NCBI RefSeq assembly: GCF_009866765.1
Contig: NZ_CP019431.1
Location: 5,786,001-5,850,000 of the forward strand
Reading direction: 5' to 3'
DNA from: Pseudomonas sp. S35
GTDB lineage: Bacteria; Pseudomonadota; Gammaproteobacteria; Pseudomonadales; Pseudomonadaceae
DNA: 64,000 bases
Shown here: one piece after another, positions 1 to 9,499 of the stretch
How positions within the stretch are numbered: position 1 is the first letter of the stretch
Layout: each line of letters opens with the position of its first letter
The notes under the pieces: model-generated
What the model was told of the DNA's origin: nothing
The model's input: the letters and a program-made list of their open reading frames with translations, nothing else
The model's database searches: none
Translations under genes and position numbers: made by a program

Positions 1-236
1 CCATACCGGTCATGGCTGTTGAACACCGGTTTGTTCTGGTTCGCCAGGAACCCGGCCGCCATCAGCGGGCCACCGGCCAGCGCGCCGTAGGCATCGATGC
101 GCGCCTCTGCCCAGCCTGCGCCAAAGCGGCGCGACCACTCCTGCAGGGGCAGGTCGATGCGGTACAGGTTGGTGCCGTCCAGGGACGGGGGCTGGTTGGT
201 GACGTCGTGGGTTTCAGCGAACGGGTGCAGGTTCAT
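1..236 (-). CDS. acyl-CoA dehydrogenase, AidB-like (N-terminal part only)
   Basis: This gene reads leftwards off the window, so only about 78 N-terminal residues are visible (MNLHPFAETHDVTNQPPSLD onward, then a YGALAGGPLMAAG stretch). It resembles the start of the acyl-CoA dehydrogenases related to AidB, the DNA-alkylation-response flavoprotein, which begin with a similar 'HEVTNQPP' segment. The ATG at 236 follows a good AGGAGG ribosome binding site seven bases upstream. The FAD-binding and catalytic regions lie outside the window, so the assignment rests on the N-terminus and on its position next to the ladS-like kinase. Confidence 0.7.
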   Translation of the reverse strand, partial: MNLHPFAETHDVTNQPPSLDGTNLYRIDLPLQEWSRRFGAGWAEARIDAYGALAGGPLMAAGFLANQNKPVFNSHDRY

Positions 237-303
237 GACGGGCCTCCTGGAAACAGCCCCGTTTGGTTGAGGCCTGAATTTCAGTTAAGCACCGTAATAC
301 CGC

Positions 304-2694
304 TTAAAAAAGTGGCATACCCGCCGAATTCCCGGCGCTTTCGCCTTGCAATACACCCAATACACGGCGTTCCAGCACCGCCTGCAACGCCTCGAAGCGC
401 ACCGGCTTGGCCAGGCGATCGCTGACCCCAATGCCATGACAATGCTCGCGCTCAGGGGCATTGAGCGACGAACTCACGGCGATCACCGGCAACTCACCGC
501 AGCCAGGCAGCGCACGAATCTGACAGCACACCGAGAAGCCGCCTTCGGGGATATCCAGCAGTGCCGCGTCGAAGTGTTCCGCCTGCAAGGCCGCCAGGGC
601 GCTCGGGCCGCCGTCCACGGTTTTTACCCGGTAGCCGAGCTTGAGCAACATGCCGCGCACCACCAATTGGCTGACGCTGTTGTCATCCACCAGCAGTACG
701 ACGCATTCGTGCGGTGTGCGCTGGCGATCCGGCGCCAACTCGGGCTCCGGCAGCATCGGGCTGACTTGCATTTCGAGCTGAAAGCGACTGCCCTTGCGCG
801 GCTCGGAATGATGGGTGAGACGCCCGCCCAGTAGCTCGATCAGTTGCCGGCAGATTGCCAGGCCGATACCAAGGCCGCCGTACTCGCGAGTGGTGGAACC
901 ATCGAGCTGGAAAAAACGCTGGTACAGGGTGGCCTCATCCAGGAAAGCAAAGCCGATGCCGGTGTCAGTCACAATAAAGCTCAGACGCAAGCTGCCGTCG
1001 CTTTGCGGCACGCCCACTACCCGCAGGCGTACGGCGCCTTCGTGAGTGAACTTGAATGCGTTGTCCAGCAGGCAATCCAGGCACTGGAGGAGTTTGTCGG
1101 CGTCGCCCACTACGCGGTCCGGTAATTCATCGGCCACGTCGATGGAAAACGCCAAACCTTTGGCCTGCGCGCTGGTGTTGAATTGCTGGCGCAAGGTCGC
1201 GAGCACGCCGCGCAGGCTGAACGCCTGGGGCTGGGCACTCATGCGGCCAGCCTGCAATTGGGTGAGGGTGAGAATGCCGTTGACCATGCGCATCATGTCC
1301 CGCGCCGAACCGGCGGCGGTTTGCTGGTACTGCGCCAGGTCCTCGCCCAAAGGCACGGTTTGCATCAACTCCAGGGAGCCGATCACTCCGTTCATGGGGG
1401 TGCGCAGTTCATGAGTCAGGGTGGCAAGAAACTCATCCTTGAGCCGATTGCTGCGGGCCAGTTGCTGGTTAAGCACTTCAAGCTTCTGGCTGGCGTCGAA
1501 CAGGATCTGCGCTTGTTGCTCGCGCATAGCGTTGATGCGGTCGGCCAGGGCCAGCGATAACAACGCCACCTCAATCGCCGAGCCGATCTGGCTGGCATAC
1601 ATGGTGAGGAACACATTAGGCAGGTAGCCCAGCACCATCAGCGTATTCACCACCCCGCCCAGCAGGAACGCCGACCAGGCGATGATGAAATAGCGCGCCA
1701 CCCGCTGGCCGCAGTACCAGGCCTTGATGGCAGCGACAAAGATCGTCCCGGTGAACACCAGCGCCAAGCCCGTGGCCAGGCGCAGTGCCAGCGCATAACT
1801 GGTCATCAACGACAGCAACATCACCACCGCGCCGCAGGCCACCAGCGCCAGCAACAGGCGATTGATCCAACGGCTGTGCTGGGCGGTGTGCAGGAAACTG
1901 CGCGCAAACAGGCTGCCAAACAACGCCGCCGCGCCAATCAGGAACGGCGTCGCGGCATTCGCCCACCAGGGATTGTTCGGCCAGAAATACTCCACCGCCG
2001 CGCCGTTGACCGACAGTTGGTACATGCCGAACGAGGCGATATAGAAGATGTAATAGAGGTAGCTGGTGTCGCGCACGCTGAGGTAGATGAACAGGTTGTA
2101 CACCAGCATCCCCAGCAATACGCCGTAGATCAGACCCAGAACGTACAGGCGCAGCGGTTGTTGCTCCAGGTAAGCGGTGCTGGACCAGAGGGTCAACGGG
2201 GCCTGGATCGAGCCTTCGCTTTGCAGGCGCAGGTAGACGGTTTTCGCCTCGCCGGGGTTGAAGTCAACCTTGAACAGGTAGTTGTTCTGGCGGATCTCAC
2301 GGGCAGAAAACGGCAACGCGTCGCCGGTGCGCCCGGCCAGGCGATAGGTGCCCGTGCTGTCGGGCAAGTACAGGTCAAGGTGGTCCAGCGGCGGGTAGGC
2401 CAGTTCCAGCAACCAGGTGCGCTGGGCCTCGGGGCTGTGGGGTAGGTAATGCAGGTTGACCTTGAGCCAGAACACCGAACGCGAGTAGCCGGCGTTGAGG
2501 GTATCTTTATCGTGGGGCTTGAATTGCGGGGCGGCGGAAGGCGCGCTGACCTCGGCAATGGTGAGGGCGTCCGTCGGGTCTTCGAGCACTTGCATGGCGC
2601 GGCCCAGCGGCAGGCTGCGGGTGTCTTGGTTGAACTCGATGGCGTTGGCGAGCAGCGGCAGCCCACACAACAATAAAATCAGCAAATAGCGCAT
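304..2694 (-). CDS. ladS: LadS-type hybrid sensor histidine kinase (7TMR-DISM, HisKA, HATPase, receiver)
   Basis: This is a 796-residue hybrid kinase of the inner membrane. A signal peptide (residues 1-18) leads into a periplasmic 7TMR-DISMED2 sensor domain (about 25-165). Seven membrane spans follow (about 180-390), then a HisKA domain with the phospho-accepting H428 in THELRTPMNG, an HATPase domain (DTGIGF, GLGIGLA boxes), and a C-terminal receiver with D714. Domain order, length and the neighbouring thiD-thiE-hemL genes match P. aeruginosa LadS, a sensor that feeds the GacS-Rsm pathway controlling biofilm versus virulence. The receiver keeps the DD pair, D714 and the KP lysine, but D714 is followed by IPEGG rather than the usual MP-DG. 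The start follows no obvious strong Shine-Dalgarno; the signal peptide supports it. Confidence 0.85.
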   Translation of the reverse strand: MRYLLILLLCGLPLLANAIEFNQDTRSLPLGRAMQVLEDPTDALTIAEVSAPSAAPQFKPHDKDTLNAGYSRSVFWLKVNLHYLPHSPEAQRTWLLELAYPPLDHLDLYLPDSTGTYRLAGRTGDALPFSAREIRQNNYLFKVDFNPGEAKTVYLRLQSEGSIQAPLTLWSSTAYLEQQPLRLYVLGLIYGVLLGMLVYNLFIYLSVRDTSYLYYIFYIASFGMYQLSVNGAAVEYFWPNNPWWANAATPFLIGAAALFGSLFARSFLHTAQHSRWINRLLLALVACGAVVMLLSLMTSYALALRLATGLALVFTGTIFVAAIKAWYCGQRVARYFIIAWSAFLLGGVVNTLMVLGYLPNVFLTMYASQIGSAIEVALLSLALADRINAMREQQAQILFDASQKLEVLNQQLARSNRLKDEFLATLTHELRTPMNGVIGSLELMQTVPLGEDLAQYQQTAAGSARDMMRMVNGILTLTQLQAGRMSAQPQAFSLRGVLATLRQQFNTSAQAKGLAFSIDVADELPDRVVGDADKLLQCLDCLLDNAFKFTHEGAVRLRVVGVPQSDGSLRLSFIVTDTGIGFAFLDEATLYQRFFQLDGSTTREYGGLGIGLAICRQLIELLGGRLTHHSEPRKGSRFQLEMQVSPMLPEPELAPDRQRTPHECVVLLVDDNSVSQLVVRGMLLKLGYRVKTVDGGPSALAALQAEHFDAALLDIPEGGFSVCCQIRALPGCGELPVIAVSSSLNAPEREHCHGIGVSDRLAKPVRFEALQAVLERRVLGVLQGESAGNSAGMPLF

Positions 2695-2788
2695 AGAGCC
2701 CCAGCGTGGCCTGTCCGGTTATGTCAAATGCCCCCCATTCCTTTTGAGAAGACGTACACCGGCGGTACAGTTAAGTTATTTGGATCCA

Positions 2789-2808
2789 CTTTAGCATAGC
2801 CGCTAAAG
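2789..2808. promoter_or_regulatory. 7-bp perfect dyad between ladS and thiD
   Basis: CTTTAGC and GCTAAAG flank a 6-base spacer in the 276-base divergent gap between the ladS-like gene and thiD. It could be an operator or part of a promoter. No TPP riboswitch signature is seen in this gap. The rest of the gap is AT-rich with nothing else recognisable. Confidence 0.3.
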
Positions 2809-2970
2809 GCCATTGGACACCATTGAAATAATTTTTAAAAGCGCTCTAGAACGGGCCTTTCAGGGGATTGTGTCGCGAGAGAAAACGCCAAAAAAGCGGC
2901 ATTCACTGAACAAAATTCAACCACCGCCCGACAACCCCGCAAAAAGCGTTTGGTGGTAAGCTCGCGCACC

Positions 2971-3768
2971 ATGAATATCTACAGCTCTCGCCCTGTTGTC
3001 CTCTGTCTCTCCGGCCATGATCCCAGTGGTGGTGCCGGCTTGCAGGCAGATATCGAAGCCCTGCTCGCCCAGGGGTGCCATGCGGCTCCGGCCGTTACCG
3101 CCCTGACCGTGCAGAACACCGTCAATGTCAGCGATTTCCGTGTGCTTGACCGCGAGTGGGTACTGGCCCAGGCCAATGCCGTGCTCGGCGACTCCGAAGT
3201 GGCGGCGGTCAAGCTGGGCATGCTCGGCTCCACCGCGATGATCGACACCGTGGTCGAACTGCTGCAGGCGCACCCGCACCTGCCGGTGGTGTGCGACCCG
3301 GTGCTGCGGGCCGGCGGCGGTGGCAGCCTGGGCAAGGACGAAGTCGGCTACGCCATGCGCGAACGGTTGTTGCCGTTATCGCTGATCGCCACGCCCAACC
3401 TGCCTGAAGCGCGCATCCTCGCCGAACTGCCCGAAGGCACGGCGGACGAATGCGCCGAGAAGTTGCTGCCATTCATCAAGCACCTGTTGATCACCGGCGG
3501 CCACGGCGACGAGCATCAAGTGCACAACCGCCTTTATAGCCGCGACGGCACGCGCCAGACCTTTACTTGCCAGCGCCTGCCCGGCAGTTATCACGGTTCG
3601 GGTTGCACATTGGCCAGCGCACTGGCCGGGCGGATCGCCCAGGGCGAAGGGCTGGTGAGCGCGGTGCAATCGGCGCTCAACTACACCTGGCGTACGTTGC
3701 GTGACGCCGAACAACTCGGCCAGGGCCAGTTTGTACCGCGCCGTTTGCCGCTGGATTTCTGTTCGTAA
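2971..3768 (+). CDS. thiD: hydroxymethylpyrimidine (phosphate) kinase
   Basis: ThiD phosphorylates HMP and then HMP-phosphate to HMP-diphosphate, the pyrimidine half of thiamine. The 265-residue protein shows ribokinase-fold signatures: LSGHDPSGGAGLQAD near the N-terminus, the VCDPVL segment, and the C-terminal GSGCTLASALAG anion-hole motif. ATG at 2971 is chosen because family members begin close to the SGHDPSGGAG motif; an in-frame TTG lies 21 bases upstream. It is followed by thiE and hemL on the same strand, as in other pseudomonads. Confidence 0.93.
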   Translation: MNIYSSRPVVLCLSGHDPSGGAGLQADIEALLAQGCHAAPAVTALTVQNTVNVSDFRVLDREWVLAQANAVLGDSEVAAVKLGMLGSTAMIDTVVELLQAHPHLPVVCDPVLRAGGGGSLGKDEVGYAMRERLLPLSLIATPNLPEARILAELPEGTADECAEKLLPFIKHLLITGGHGDEHQVHNRLYSRDGTRQTFTCQRLPGSYHGSGCTLASALAGRIAQGEGLVSAVQSALNYTWRTLRDAEQLGQGQFVPRRLPLDFCS

Positions 3769-3800
3769 CTTTCTGCTTCTAGAAGCAAGAGGCCTGCCCG

Positions 3801-4424
3801 ATGAAACTACGTGGCCTTTACGCCATTACCGACAGCCAACTGCTGGCCGGCAAATTCCTCGCCTACGTTGAAGCGGCGTTGGACGGTGGCGTGACCCTGT
3901 TGCAGTACCGCGACAAAAGCAGCGACGAAGCCCGGCGCCTGCGCGAAGCCGAAAAGCTGCGGGAGCTGTGCTCGCGCTATAACACCCAACTGATCATCAA
4001 CGATGACGCAGAATTGGCCGCGCGCCTGGGCGTCGGCGTGCACTTGGGCCAGACCGACGGCCCCCTGACGCCGGCCCGTGCACTGCTCGGTTCCAAGGCC
4101 ATCATCGGCGCCACCTGCCACAGCCAGATCGAACTGGCCGAGCAGGCCGCGAAGGAAGGCGCCAGTTACGTCGCCTTCGGTCGCTTCTTCAATTCCACGA
4201 CCAAGCCCGGCGCACCTGCTGCCACCGCTCAAATGCTGGCCGAGGCCCGCCAGCGCCTGCACCTGCCGATCTGCGTGATCGGTGGCATCACCCTGGAAAA
4301 CGCCGAGCCCTTGGTGGCCCACGGCGCCGACTTGCTCGCCGTGGTGCACGGCCTGTTCGGCGCCGACAGCACCCAGGAAGTCACGCGCCGAGCCCGCGCT
4401 TTCAACGCTTTAATCAAATCCTGA
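3801..4424 (+). CDS. thiE: thiamine-phosphate synthase
   Basis: ThiE joins HMP-diphosphate and thiazole phosphate to make thiamine phosphate. The 207-residue TIM-barrel protein carries the family's LQYRDK segment, LIINDD at the strand-end metal/diphosphate site, and the [10 protein letters not shown] loop followed by IGGI. An AGAGG ribosome binding site lies ahead of ATG 3801. It starts 32 bases after thiD, and a 14-base perfect palindrome (TGCTTCTAGAAGCA, 3774-3787) sits in the gap. Co-transcription with thiD is likely. Confidence 0.94.
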   Translation: MKLRGLYAITDSQLLAGKFLAYVEAALDGGVTLLQYRDKSSDEARRLREAEKLRELCSRYNTQLIINDDAELAARLGVGVHLGQTDGPLTPARALLGSKAIIGATCHSQIELAEQAAKEGASYVAFGRFFNSTTKPGAPAATAQMLAEARQRLHLPICVIGGITLENAEPLVAHGADLLAVVHGLFGADSTQEVTRRARAFNALIKS

Positions 4425-4442
4425 ATTCAGAGAGCCCTCACC

Positions 4443-5726
4443 ATGTCTCGTTCCGAAACCCTGTTTGCCAATGCCCAGAAACACATCCCCGGCGGTGTGA
4501 ACTCCCCCGTGCGTGCGTTCAAGAGCGTCGGCGGCACGCCATTGTTTTTCAAGCATGCCGAAGGCGCCTACGTTACCGACGAAGATGACAAGCGTTATGT
4601 CGACTACGTGGGCTCCTGGGGCCCGATGATCCTCGGTCACAGCCACCCGGACGTGCTGGACGCGGTGCGCAAGCAACTGGAACACGGCCTGTCCTACGGC
4701 GCTCCGACCGCCATGGAAACCGAGATGGCTGACCTTGTGTGCGCCATTGTGCCGTCGATGGAGATGGTGCGCATGGTCAGCTCCGGCACCGAAGCCACCA
4801 TGAGCGCGATTCGCCTGGCCCGTGGTTTCACCGGCCGCGACAGCATCATCAAGTTCGAAGGCTGCTACCACGGCCACTCCGACAGCCTGCTGGTAAAAGC
4901 CGGCTCCGGCCTCTTGACCCAAGGCGTGCCAAGCTCGGCCGGTGTGCCGGCCGCATTTGCCAAACACACGTTGACGTTGCCGTTCAACGATATCGCCGCC
5001 GTCGAGCAGATGCTCAGCGAAGTCGGCCAGGAAGTGGCGTGCATCATCGTCGAGCCGGTGGCCGGCAACATGAACTGCGTGCCGCCGGCACCGGGTTTCC
5101 TCGAAGGCCTGCGTGAACAGTGCGATAAACATGGCGTGGTACTGATTTTCGACGAAGTGATGACCGGTTTTCGCGTCGCCCTCGGCGGTGCCCAGGCCTA
5201 CTACGGCGTCACGCCGGACCTCAGCACCTTCGGCAAGATCATCGGCGGCGGCATGCCGGTAGGCTGTTTCGGCGGCAAGCGCGAAATCATGCAGCACATC
5301 GCGCCGCTGGGCCCGGTGTATCAAGCCGGCACCCTGTCCGGTAACCCGCTGGCCATGGCGGCCGGCCTGACCACCCTGCGCTTGATCAGCCGCCCGGGCT
5401 TCCACGCCGAACTGAGCGACTACACCACGCGCCTGCTGGACGGTCTGCAACAACGCGCCGATGCGGCCGGTATCCCGTTTGTCACCACGCAGGCAGGCGG
5501 CATGTTCGGTCTGTATTTCAGCGGTGCCGACAATATCGTCACCTTCGATGACGTGATGGGCAGCGATGCCGACCTGTTCAAGCGTTTCTTTCACCTGATG
5601 CTGGAAGGCGGTGTGTACCTGGCGCCGAGCGCATTCGAAGCAGGCTTCACGTCTATTGCCCATGGCGAAACCGAGCTGCAACTGACTCTCGATGCCGCCG
5701 AGCGCGCCTTCGCCGCCCTGAAATAA
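4443..5726 (+). CDS. hemL: glutamate-1-semialdehyde 2,1-aminomutase
   Basis: HemL is the PLP enzyme that converts glutamate-1-semialdehyde to 5-aminolevulinate, the committed tetrapyrrole precursor in the C5 pathway. The 427-residue protein has the class-III aminotransferase features: the [15 protein letters not shown] cofactor loop, [11 protein letters not shown], and the PLP lysine in FGKIIGGG. The length is usual for the family. It lies 18 bases behind thiE. A perfect hairpin follows the stop codon and probably ends the thiD-thiE-hemL unit. Confidence 0.96.
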   Translation: MSRSETLFANAQKHIPGGVNSPVRAFKSVGGTPLFFKHAEGAYVTDEDDKRYVDYVGSWGPMILGHSHPDVLDAVRKQLEHGLSYGAPTAMETEMADLVCAIVPSMEMVRMVSSGTEATMSAIRLARGFTGRDSIIKFEGCYHGHSDSLLVKAGSGLLTQGVPSSAGVPAAFAKHTLTLPFNDIAAVEQMLSEVGQEVACIIVEPVAGNMNCVPPAPGFLEGLREQCDKHGVVLIFDEVMTGFRVALGGAQAYYGVTPDLSTFGKIIGGGMPVGCFGGKREIMQHIAPLGPVYQAGTLSGNPLAMAAGLTTLRLISRPGFHAELSDYTTRLLDGLQQRADAAGIPFVTTQAGGMFGLYFSGADNIVTFDDVMGSDADLFKRFFHLMLEGGVYLAPSAFEAGFTSIAHGETELQLTLDAAERAFAALK

Positions 5727-5736
5727 ACGCCCACAA

Positions 5737-5768
5737 AAATCAGACATCACCCAGGTGATGTCTGATTT
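5737..5768 (+). terminator. long perfect hairpin after hemL
   Basis: Two 15-base arms (5737-5751 and 5754-5768) are perfectly complementary, beginning AAATCAGACA and ending GTCTGATTT. Only a short TTT tail is present, so termination in both directions or transcript protection is possible. Confidence 0.6.
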
Positions 5769-5863
5769 GCTACTTTGCTTACAGATATTTCCTTATTTTT
5801 TCGAGAATTCACCTGCAATCCGGCAGATAACTTGCCCAAGCAGCAGAAAAACGAGTAAAGACT

Positions 5864-5893
5864 TTGTAAGCAGAGGCCTGCTTATTTCATAAT
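5864..5893 (+). promoter_or_regulatory. candidate sigma-70 promoter of the Sel1-repeat gene
   Basis: TTGTAA at 5864-5869 and CATAAT at 5888-5893 are separated by 18 bases. They lie about 60 bases upstream of the Sel1-repeat gene and downstream of the hemL hairpin. Confidence 0.4.
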
Positions 5894-5951
5894 GCGCGCT
5901 TATTGGATCCCGTGAGGGTCCGCGCGCCCCGTCAGAGGTAAGTCGATTCCC

Positions 5952-6506
5952 ATGAAACGCACCGGCCGCACCCTGGTACTGGGCTGCCTGTTGCTCCTTC
6001 AGCCGCTGCTGGCACATGCCCAAGCAGGCGGTAACTCGTTGTTAATTCCAGCGATGGGTCGTTGCACCCTCAATACCCAGCCAGACAGCCAGGCCGAATC
6101 CCTGAGCGCGTGCCAGAAACAGGCCGACAGTGGGGATGCGCAGGCGCAATACGAGTTGGGCGAGTACTACCACGACAGCAAGAACCCGGCGCTCGACCTC
6201 AACAAAGCCTTGAGCTATTTCGAAAAAGCCTCGTTGCAGGGCCACGCCCAGGCACAGTTCCAGCTCGGCACGATGTTCTTCAAAGGCGAAGGTGTGCCGG
6301 CCAATAACGTCCAGGCGTATATCGTGCTGAAAATGGCGGCCGTCAACGGCGCTGAAGACGCGCTGGACACGGCCGACGAAGTGGCCGAACACATGCAGCG
6401 CGATGAACTGGAAGTGGCCACCCAGGTGCTGGGCCAGATTTTCCGCAACTATTTGCAGGAATTGCAGAGCGCTGATGGGCGTTCGCCCTTCTCACCGCTG
6501 CCCTGA
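5952..6506 (+). CDS. exported Sel1-like repeat protein
   Basis: This 184-residue protein begins with a cleavable signal peptide (MKRTGRTLVLGCLLLLQPLL then AHA-QA). It contains two Sel1-type TPR helices (about 60-130): ADSGDAQAQYELGEYYHDSK and ASLQGHAQAQFQLGTMFFKG. Such repeats usually mediate protein contacts in the periplasm; no catalytic motif is seen. The protein is conserved next to hemL and DUF1820 in pseudomonads as far as I recall. A specific function cannot be given. Confidence 0.8.
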   Translation: MKRTGRTLVLGCLLLLQPLLAHAQAGGNSLLIPAMGRCTLNTQPDSQAESLSACQKQADSGDAQAQYELGEYYHDSKNPALDLNKALSYFEKASLQGHAQAQFQLGTMFFKGEGVPANNVQAYIVLKMAAVNGAEDALDTADEVAEHMQRDELEVATQVLGQIFRNYLQELQSADGRSPFSPLP

Positions 6507-6514
6507 CAGCCGCC

Positions 6515-6841
6515 TTACTTCTCAGGCATCGGCATCGGAAACGGCATGACATTGCTCACGCCCCGCGCTTCGCTGATCTTCGGCGTGCCCAGGCGCTCGA
6601 CTTCATCAATGCGCACAATCGAATGCATCGGCACAAAACTGCGCACCACGCCTTCGAATTGAGCCTTGAGCTTTTCTTCGCCCGGGTCGACGACCAACTG
6701 GGTGCGCTCGCCAAAGACGAACTCTTCCACTTCCAAAAAGCCCCACAGATCACTTTGATAGATCTGCTTGGCGTACATTTCGAACACCTGGCCCTGGTTG
6801 AGGAAAATCACCTTGTAGATTGGAGCTTCACGTTTGGTCAT
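6515..6841 (-). CDS. DUF1820 family protein
   Basis: This small acidic protein (108 residues) matches what I know as DUF1820: it starts MTKREAPIYKVIFLNQGQVF and contains QSDLWGFLEVEEFVFGERT and SFVPMHSIVRIDEVE. The function is unknown. It is convergent with the Sel1-repeat gene and divergent from miaB. The start at 6841 is chosen because the family begins with MTKRE; the preceding bases are C-rich and offer no Shine-Dalgarno. A second ATG lies 18 bases upstream. Confidence 0.85.
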   Translation of the reverse strand: MTKREAPIYKVIFLNQGQVFEMYAKQIYQSDLWGFLEVEEFVFGERTQLVVDPGEEKLKAQFEGVVRSFVPMHSIVRIDEVERLGTPKISEARGVSNVMPFPMPMPEK

Positions 6842-6934
6842 GGGGGGCGGATAACACATCGGGGATATAAATGAGGGCGCGAACTATAGCATGGCACCCG
6901 ATGCACAACGCTAGGAACCAATGGGCATGCCCCC

Positions 6935-6940
6935 TATAAT
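6935..6940 (+). promoter_or_regulatory. miaB: -10 element of miaB
   Basis: A perfect TATAAT followed by GCGC lies 32 bases ahead of the miaB start codon. No good -35 is visible at the expected distance. Confidence 0.45.
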
Positions 6941-6972
6941 GCGCGGTTCTTTACCACCAGTTGACGATTCCC

Positions 6973-8301
6973 ATGGCCAAGAAGCTTTATATCGAAACCC
7001 ACGGTTGCCAAATGAACGAGTACGACAGCTCGCGCATGGTCGATCTGCTGGGCGAACACCAGGCCCTGGAAGTCACCGCCCGCGCCGAAGATGCCGACGT
7101 GATCCTGCTCAATACCTGCTCGATCCGCGAGCGGGCCCAGGACCGTGTGTACTCGCAGCTGGGCCGCTGGCGTGAATTGAAACTGGCCAATCCGGAGATG
7201 GTGATCGCCGTAGGCGGTTGCGTGGCCAGCCAGGAAGGTGCCGCCATCCGCGACCGCGCGCCCTATGTCGACGTGGTCTTCGGCCCGCAAACCCTGCACC
7301 GCTTGCCGGAAATGATCGACGCGGCCCGCATCACCAAGCTGCCTCAGGTAGACGTGTCGTTTCCGGAAATCGAAAAATTCGACCATTTGCCCGAGCCGCG
7401 TATCGATGGGCCAAGTGCCTACGTGTCGGTGATGGAAGGCTGCAGCAAATACTGCACTTTCTGCGTGGTGCCCTACACCCGCGGTGAAGAAGTCAGCCGG
7501 CCGTTTGACGACGTGCTCGCAGAAATCATCCACCTGGCCGAAAACGGCGTGCGCGAAGTGACCCTGCTGGGCCAGAACGTCAATGGCTATCGCGGCCTGA
7601 CCCACGATGGGCGCCTGGCCGACCTGGCCGAGTTGATCCGCGTGGTTGCCGCCGTCGACGGCATCGAACGTATTCGCTACACCACTTCACACCCGCTGGA
7701 GTTCTCCGACAGCCTGATCCAGGCCCATGCCGACGTGCCGGAACTGGTCAAGCACCTGCACTTGCCGGTGCAATCGGGCTCCGACCGGATCCTGTCGGCG
7801 ATGAAGCGCAACCACACCGCCCTGGAATACAAATCCAAACTGCGCAAACTGCGCGCAGCGGTGCCGGGCATCTGCATCAGCTCGGACTTTATCGTCGGCT
7901 TCCCCGGCGAGACCGAGAAAGACTTCCAGCAGACCATGAAGCTGATCGAAGACGTCGGTTTCGACTTCTCCTACTCGTTCGTCTACAGCCAGCGCCCCGG
8001 CACACCGGCCGCCGACCTGCTGGACGAAACCCCGGAAGCCCTGAAAAAAGAGCGCCTGAACGCGCTGCAACACCGCCTGAACCAGCAAGGCTTCGAGATC
8101 AGCCGACAAATGGTCGGTTCGACCCAGCGCATCCTGGTCACCGACTATTCGAAAAAAGACCCGGGCGAGCTGCAAGGACGTACCGAGAACAACCGGATCG
8201 TCAACTTCCGTTGCGACAATCCAACCCTGATCGGCCAATTTGCCGATGTGCACATCGATGCGGCGCAGCCGCACTCGTTGCGCGGGTCTCTGGTGCAATA
8301 A
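6973..8301 (+). CDS. miaB: tRNA-2-methylthio-N6-dimethylallyladenosine synthase
   Basis: MiaB is a radical-SAM methylthiotransferase that converts i6A37 to ms2i6A37 in tRNAs reading UNN codons. The 442-residue protein has the N-terminal UPF0004 domain with its three cluster cysteines ([24 protein letters not shown]). The radical-SAM CxxxCxxC motif (CSKYCTFC) follows at about residue 157, and a C-terminal TRAM domain ends the protein. ATG at 6973 fits the [15 protein letters not shown] family start; a TTG twelve bases upstream is less likely. It is separated from phoH by a REP pair. Confidence 0.96.
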   Translation: MAKKLYIETHGCQMNEYDSSRMVDLLGEHQALEVTARAEDADVILLNTCSIRERAQDRVYSQLGRWRELKLANPEMVIAVGGCVASQEGAAIRDRAPYVDVVFGPQTLHRLPEMIDAARITKLPQVDVSFPEIEKFDHLPEPRIDGPSAYVSVMEGCSKYCTFCVVPYTRGEEVSRPFDDVLAEIIHLAENGVREVTLLGQNVNGYRGLTHDGRLADLAELIRVVAAVDGIERIRYTTSHPLEFSDSLIQAHADVPELVKHLHLPVQSGSDRILSAMKRNHTALEYKSKLRKLRAAVPGICISSDFIVGFPGETEKDFQQTMKLIEDVGFDFSYSFVYSQRPGTPAADLLDETPEALKKERLNALQHRLNQQGFEISRQMVGSTQRILVTDYSKKDPGELQGRTENNRIVNFRCDNPTLIGQFADVHIDAAQPHSLRGSLVQ

Positions 8302-8392
8302 ATGTGGGAAGGGGCTTGCCCCCGATGGCGGTGAATCAGACCACTCATTGATTGCTGGCACACCGCTATCAGGGGCAAGCCCCCTCCCACAT
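8301..8392. repeat. REP pair (inverted) between miaB and phoH
   Basis: Two inverted copies of the AATGTGGGAGGGGGC-type palindrome (left about 8301-8322, right about 8371-8392) flank a spacer that includes GGCGGTG and CACCGC. This is the arrangement typical of paired pseudomonad REP elements. It starts on the miaB stop codon. Confidence 0.8.
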
Positions 8393-8494
8393 AGGAACCG
8401 TGCACCATTGCGATGACGTAAGTGCTTTCGTACCCGCGTCACTGGCGTTATCCTCTCTTTCAATTAAACAGCCAAAGGGCGGCTAAAAGCGACC

Positions 8495-9499
8495 TTGAAC
8501 GCACCCATAGCAGAACCCCATCGTTTTATCCTCGAGCCCTTTGAGGCTCGCCGTTTCGCCAATCTGTGCGGACAGTTCGACGAGCACCTGCGCCTGATCG
8601 AACAACGCCTGAGCATCGAGATCCGCAATCGCGGCAATCAGTTCGAGCTTATTGGTGAACCCCAACACACCACGTCTGCAGAAAACCTGCTGCGCCGCCT
8701 CTACCGCGAGACCAAAGGCAGTGAACTGTCGCCGGAAACGGTGCACCTGTACTTGCAAGAGTCCGCCGTGGAAGACCTGGCCAACAACCCTGTAGCCGAA
8801 GCCAGCGTGGCCCTGCGTACCAAGAAAGGCATGATTCGCCCAAAGGGCTTGAATCAGCAGAAGTACGTCAAGGCAATCCTCGGCAACGATATCAATTTCG
8901 GCATCGGCCCGGCAGGCACCGGCAAGACCTACCTGGCGGTGGCCTGTGCGGTGGATGCCTTGGAGCGCGAGCAAGTGCGGCGCATCCTGTTGGTGCGTCC
9001 GGCGGTTGAAGCGGGCGAAAAGCTCGGTTTCCTGCCCGGCGACCTGGCCCAGAAGATCGACCCGTACCTGCGCCCGCTCTACGACGCGCTGTACGAGATG
9101 CTTGGCTTTGAATACGTGGCCAAGCTGATCGAACGCCAGGTGATCGAAATCGCCCCGCTGGCCTACATGCGCGGCCGCACCCTGAGCAACAGTTTCATCA
9201 TCCTCGACGAAAGCCAGAACACTACAGTCGAGCAGATGAAGATGTTCCTGACCCGCATCGGGTTCGGTTCCACGGCCATCATCACCGGCGACATTACCCA
9301 GGTTGACCTGCCCAAGGGTACCAAGTCCGGCTTGAGCCATGTGATTGAAGTGCTCAAGGACGTGCCGGGCATCAGTTTCACGCATTTCTCGCCCAAGGAC
9401 GTAGTGCGCCACCCGCTGGTGCAGCGCATCGTCGAGGCCTACGAGCGCTTCGAACACCGCGACGATGGCCTGTCAAAGGACGGTCGCCGCGATGCTTGA
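8495..9499 (+). CDS. ybeZ: PhoH-family ATPase (YbeZ)
   Basis: This 334-residue P-loop protein has an N-terminal KH-like region, Walker [12 protein letters not shown] (about residue 135), [18 protein letters not shown] and the Walker B-like FIILDESQN. PhoH/YbeZ partners with the RNase YbeY in ribosome and rRNA quality control, and ybeY overlaps its end. No in-frame ATG precedes the conserved N-terminus, so TTG at 8495 ([11 protein letters not shown]) is the likely start, an unusual choice. It begins the ybeZ-ybeY-ybeX-lnt run. Confidence 0.9.
   Translation: MNAPIAEPHRFILEPFEARRFANLCGQFDEHLRLIEQRLSIEIRNRGNQFELIGEPQHTTSAENLLRRLYRETKGSELSPETVHLYLQESAVEDLANNPVAEASVALRTKKGMIRPKGLNQQKYVKAILGNDINFGIGPAGTGKTYLAVACAVDALEREQVRRILLVRPAVEAGEKLGFLPGDLAQKIDPYLRPLYDALYEMLGFEYVAKLIERQVIEIAPLAYMRGRTLSNSFIILDESQNTTVEQMKMFLTRIGFGSTAIITGDITQVDLPKGTKSGLSHVIEVLKDVPGISFTHFSPKDVVRHPLVQRIVEAYERFEHRDDGLSKDGRRDA

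Noticed and set aside
2695..2970. Possible TPP riboswitch before thiD
   Set aside because: The conserved CTGAGA and ACCTGA-type core elements are absent.
4410..5750. 446-codon frame antisense to hemL
   Set aside because: Shadow of a well-supported enzyme gene; no recognisable motif.
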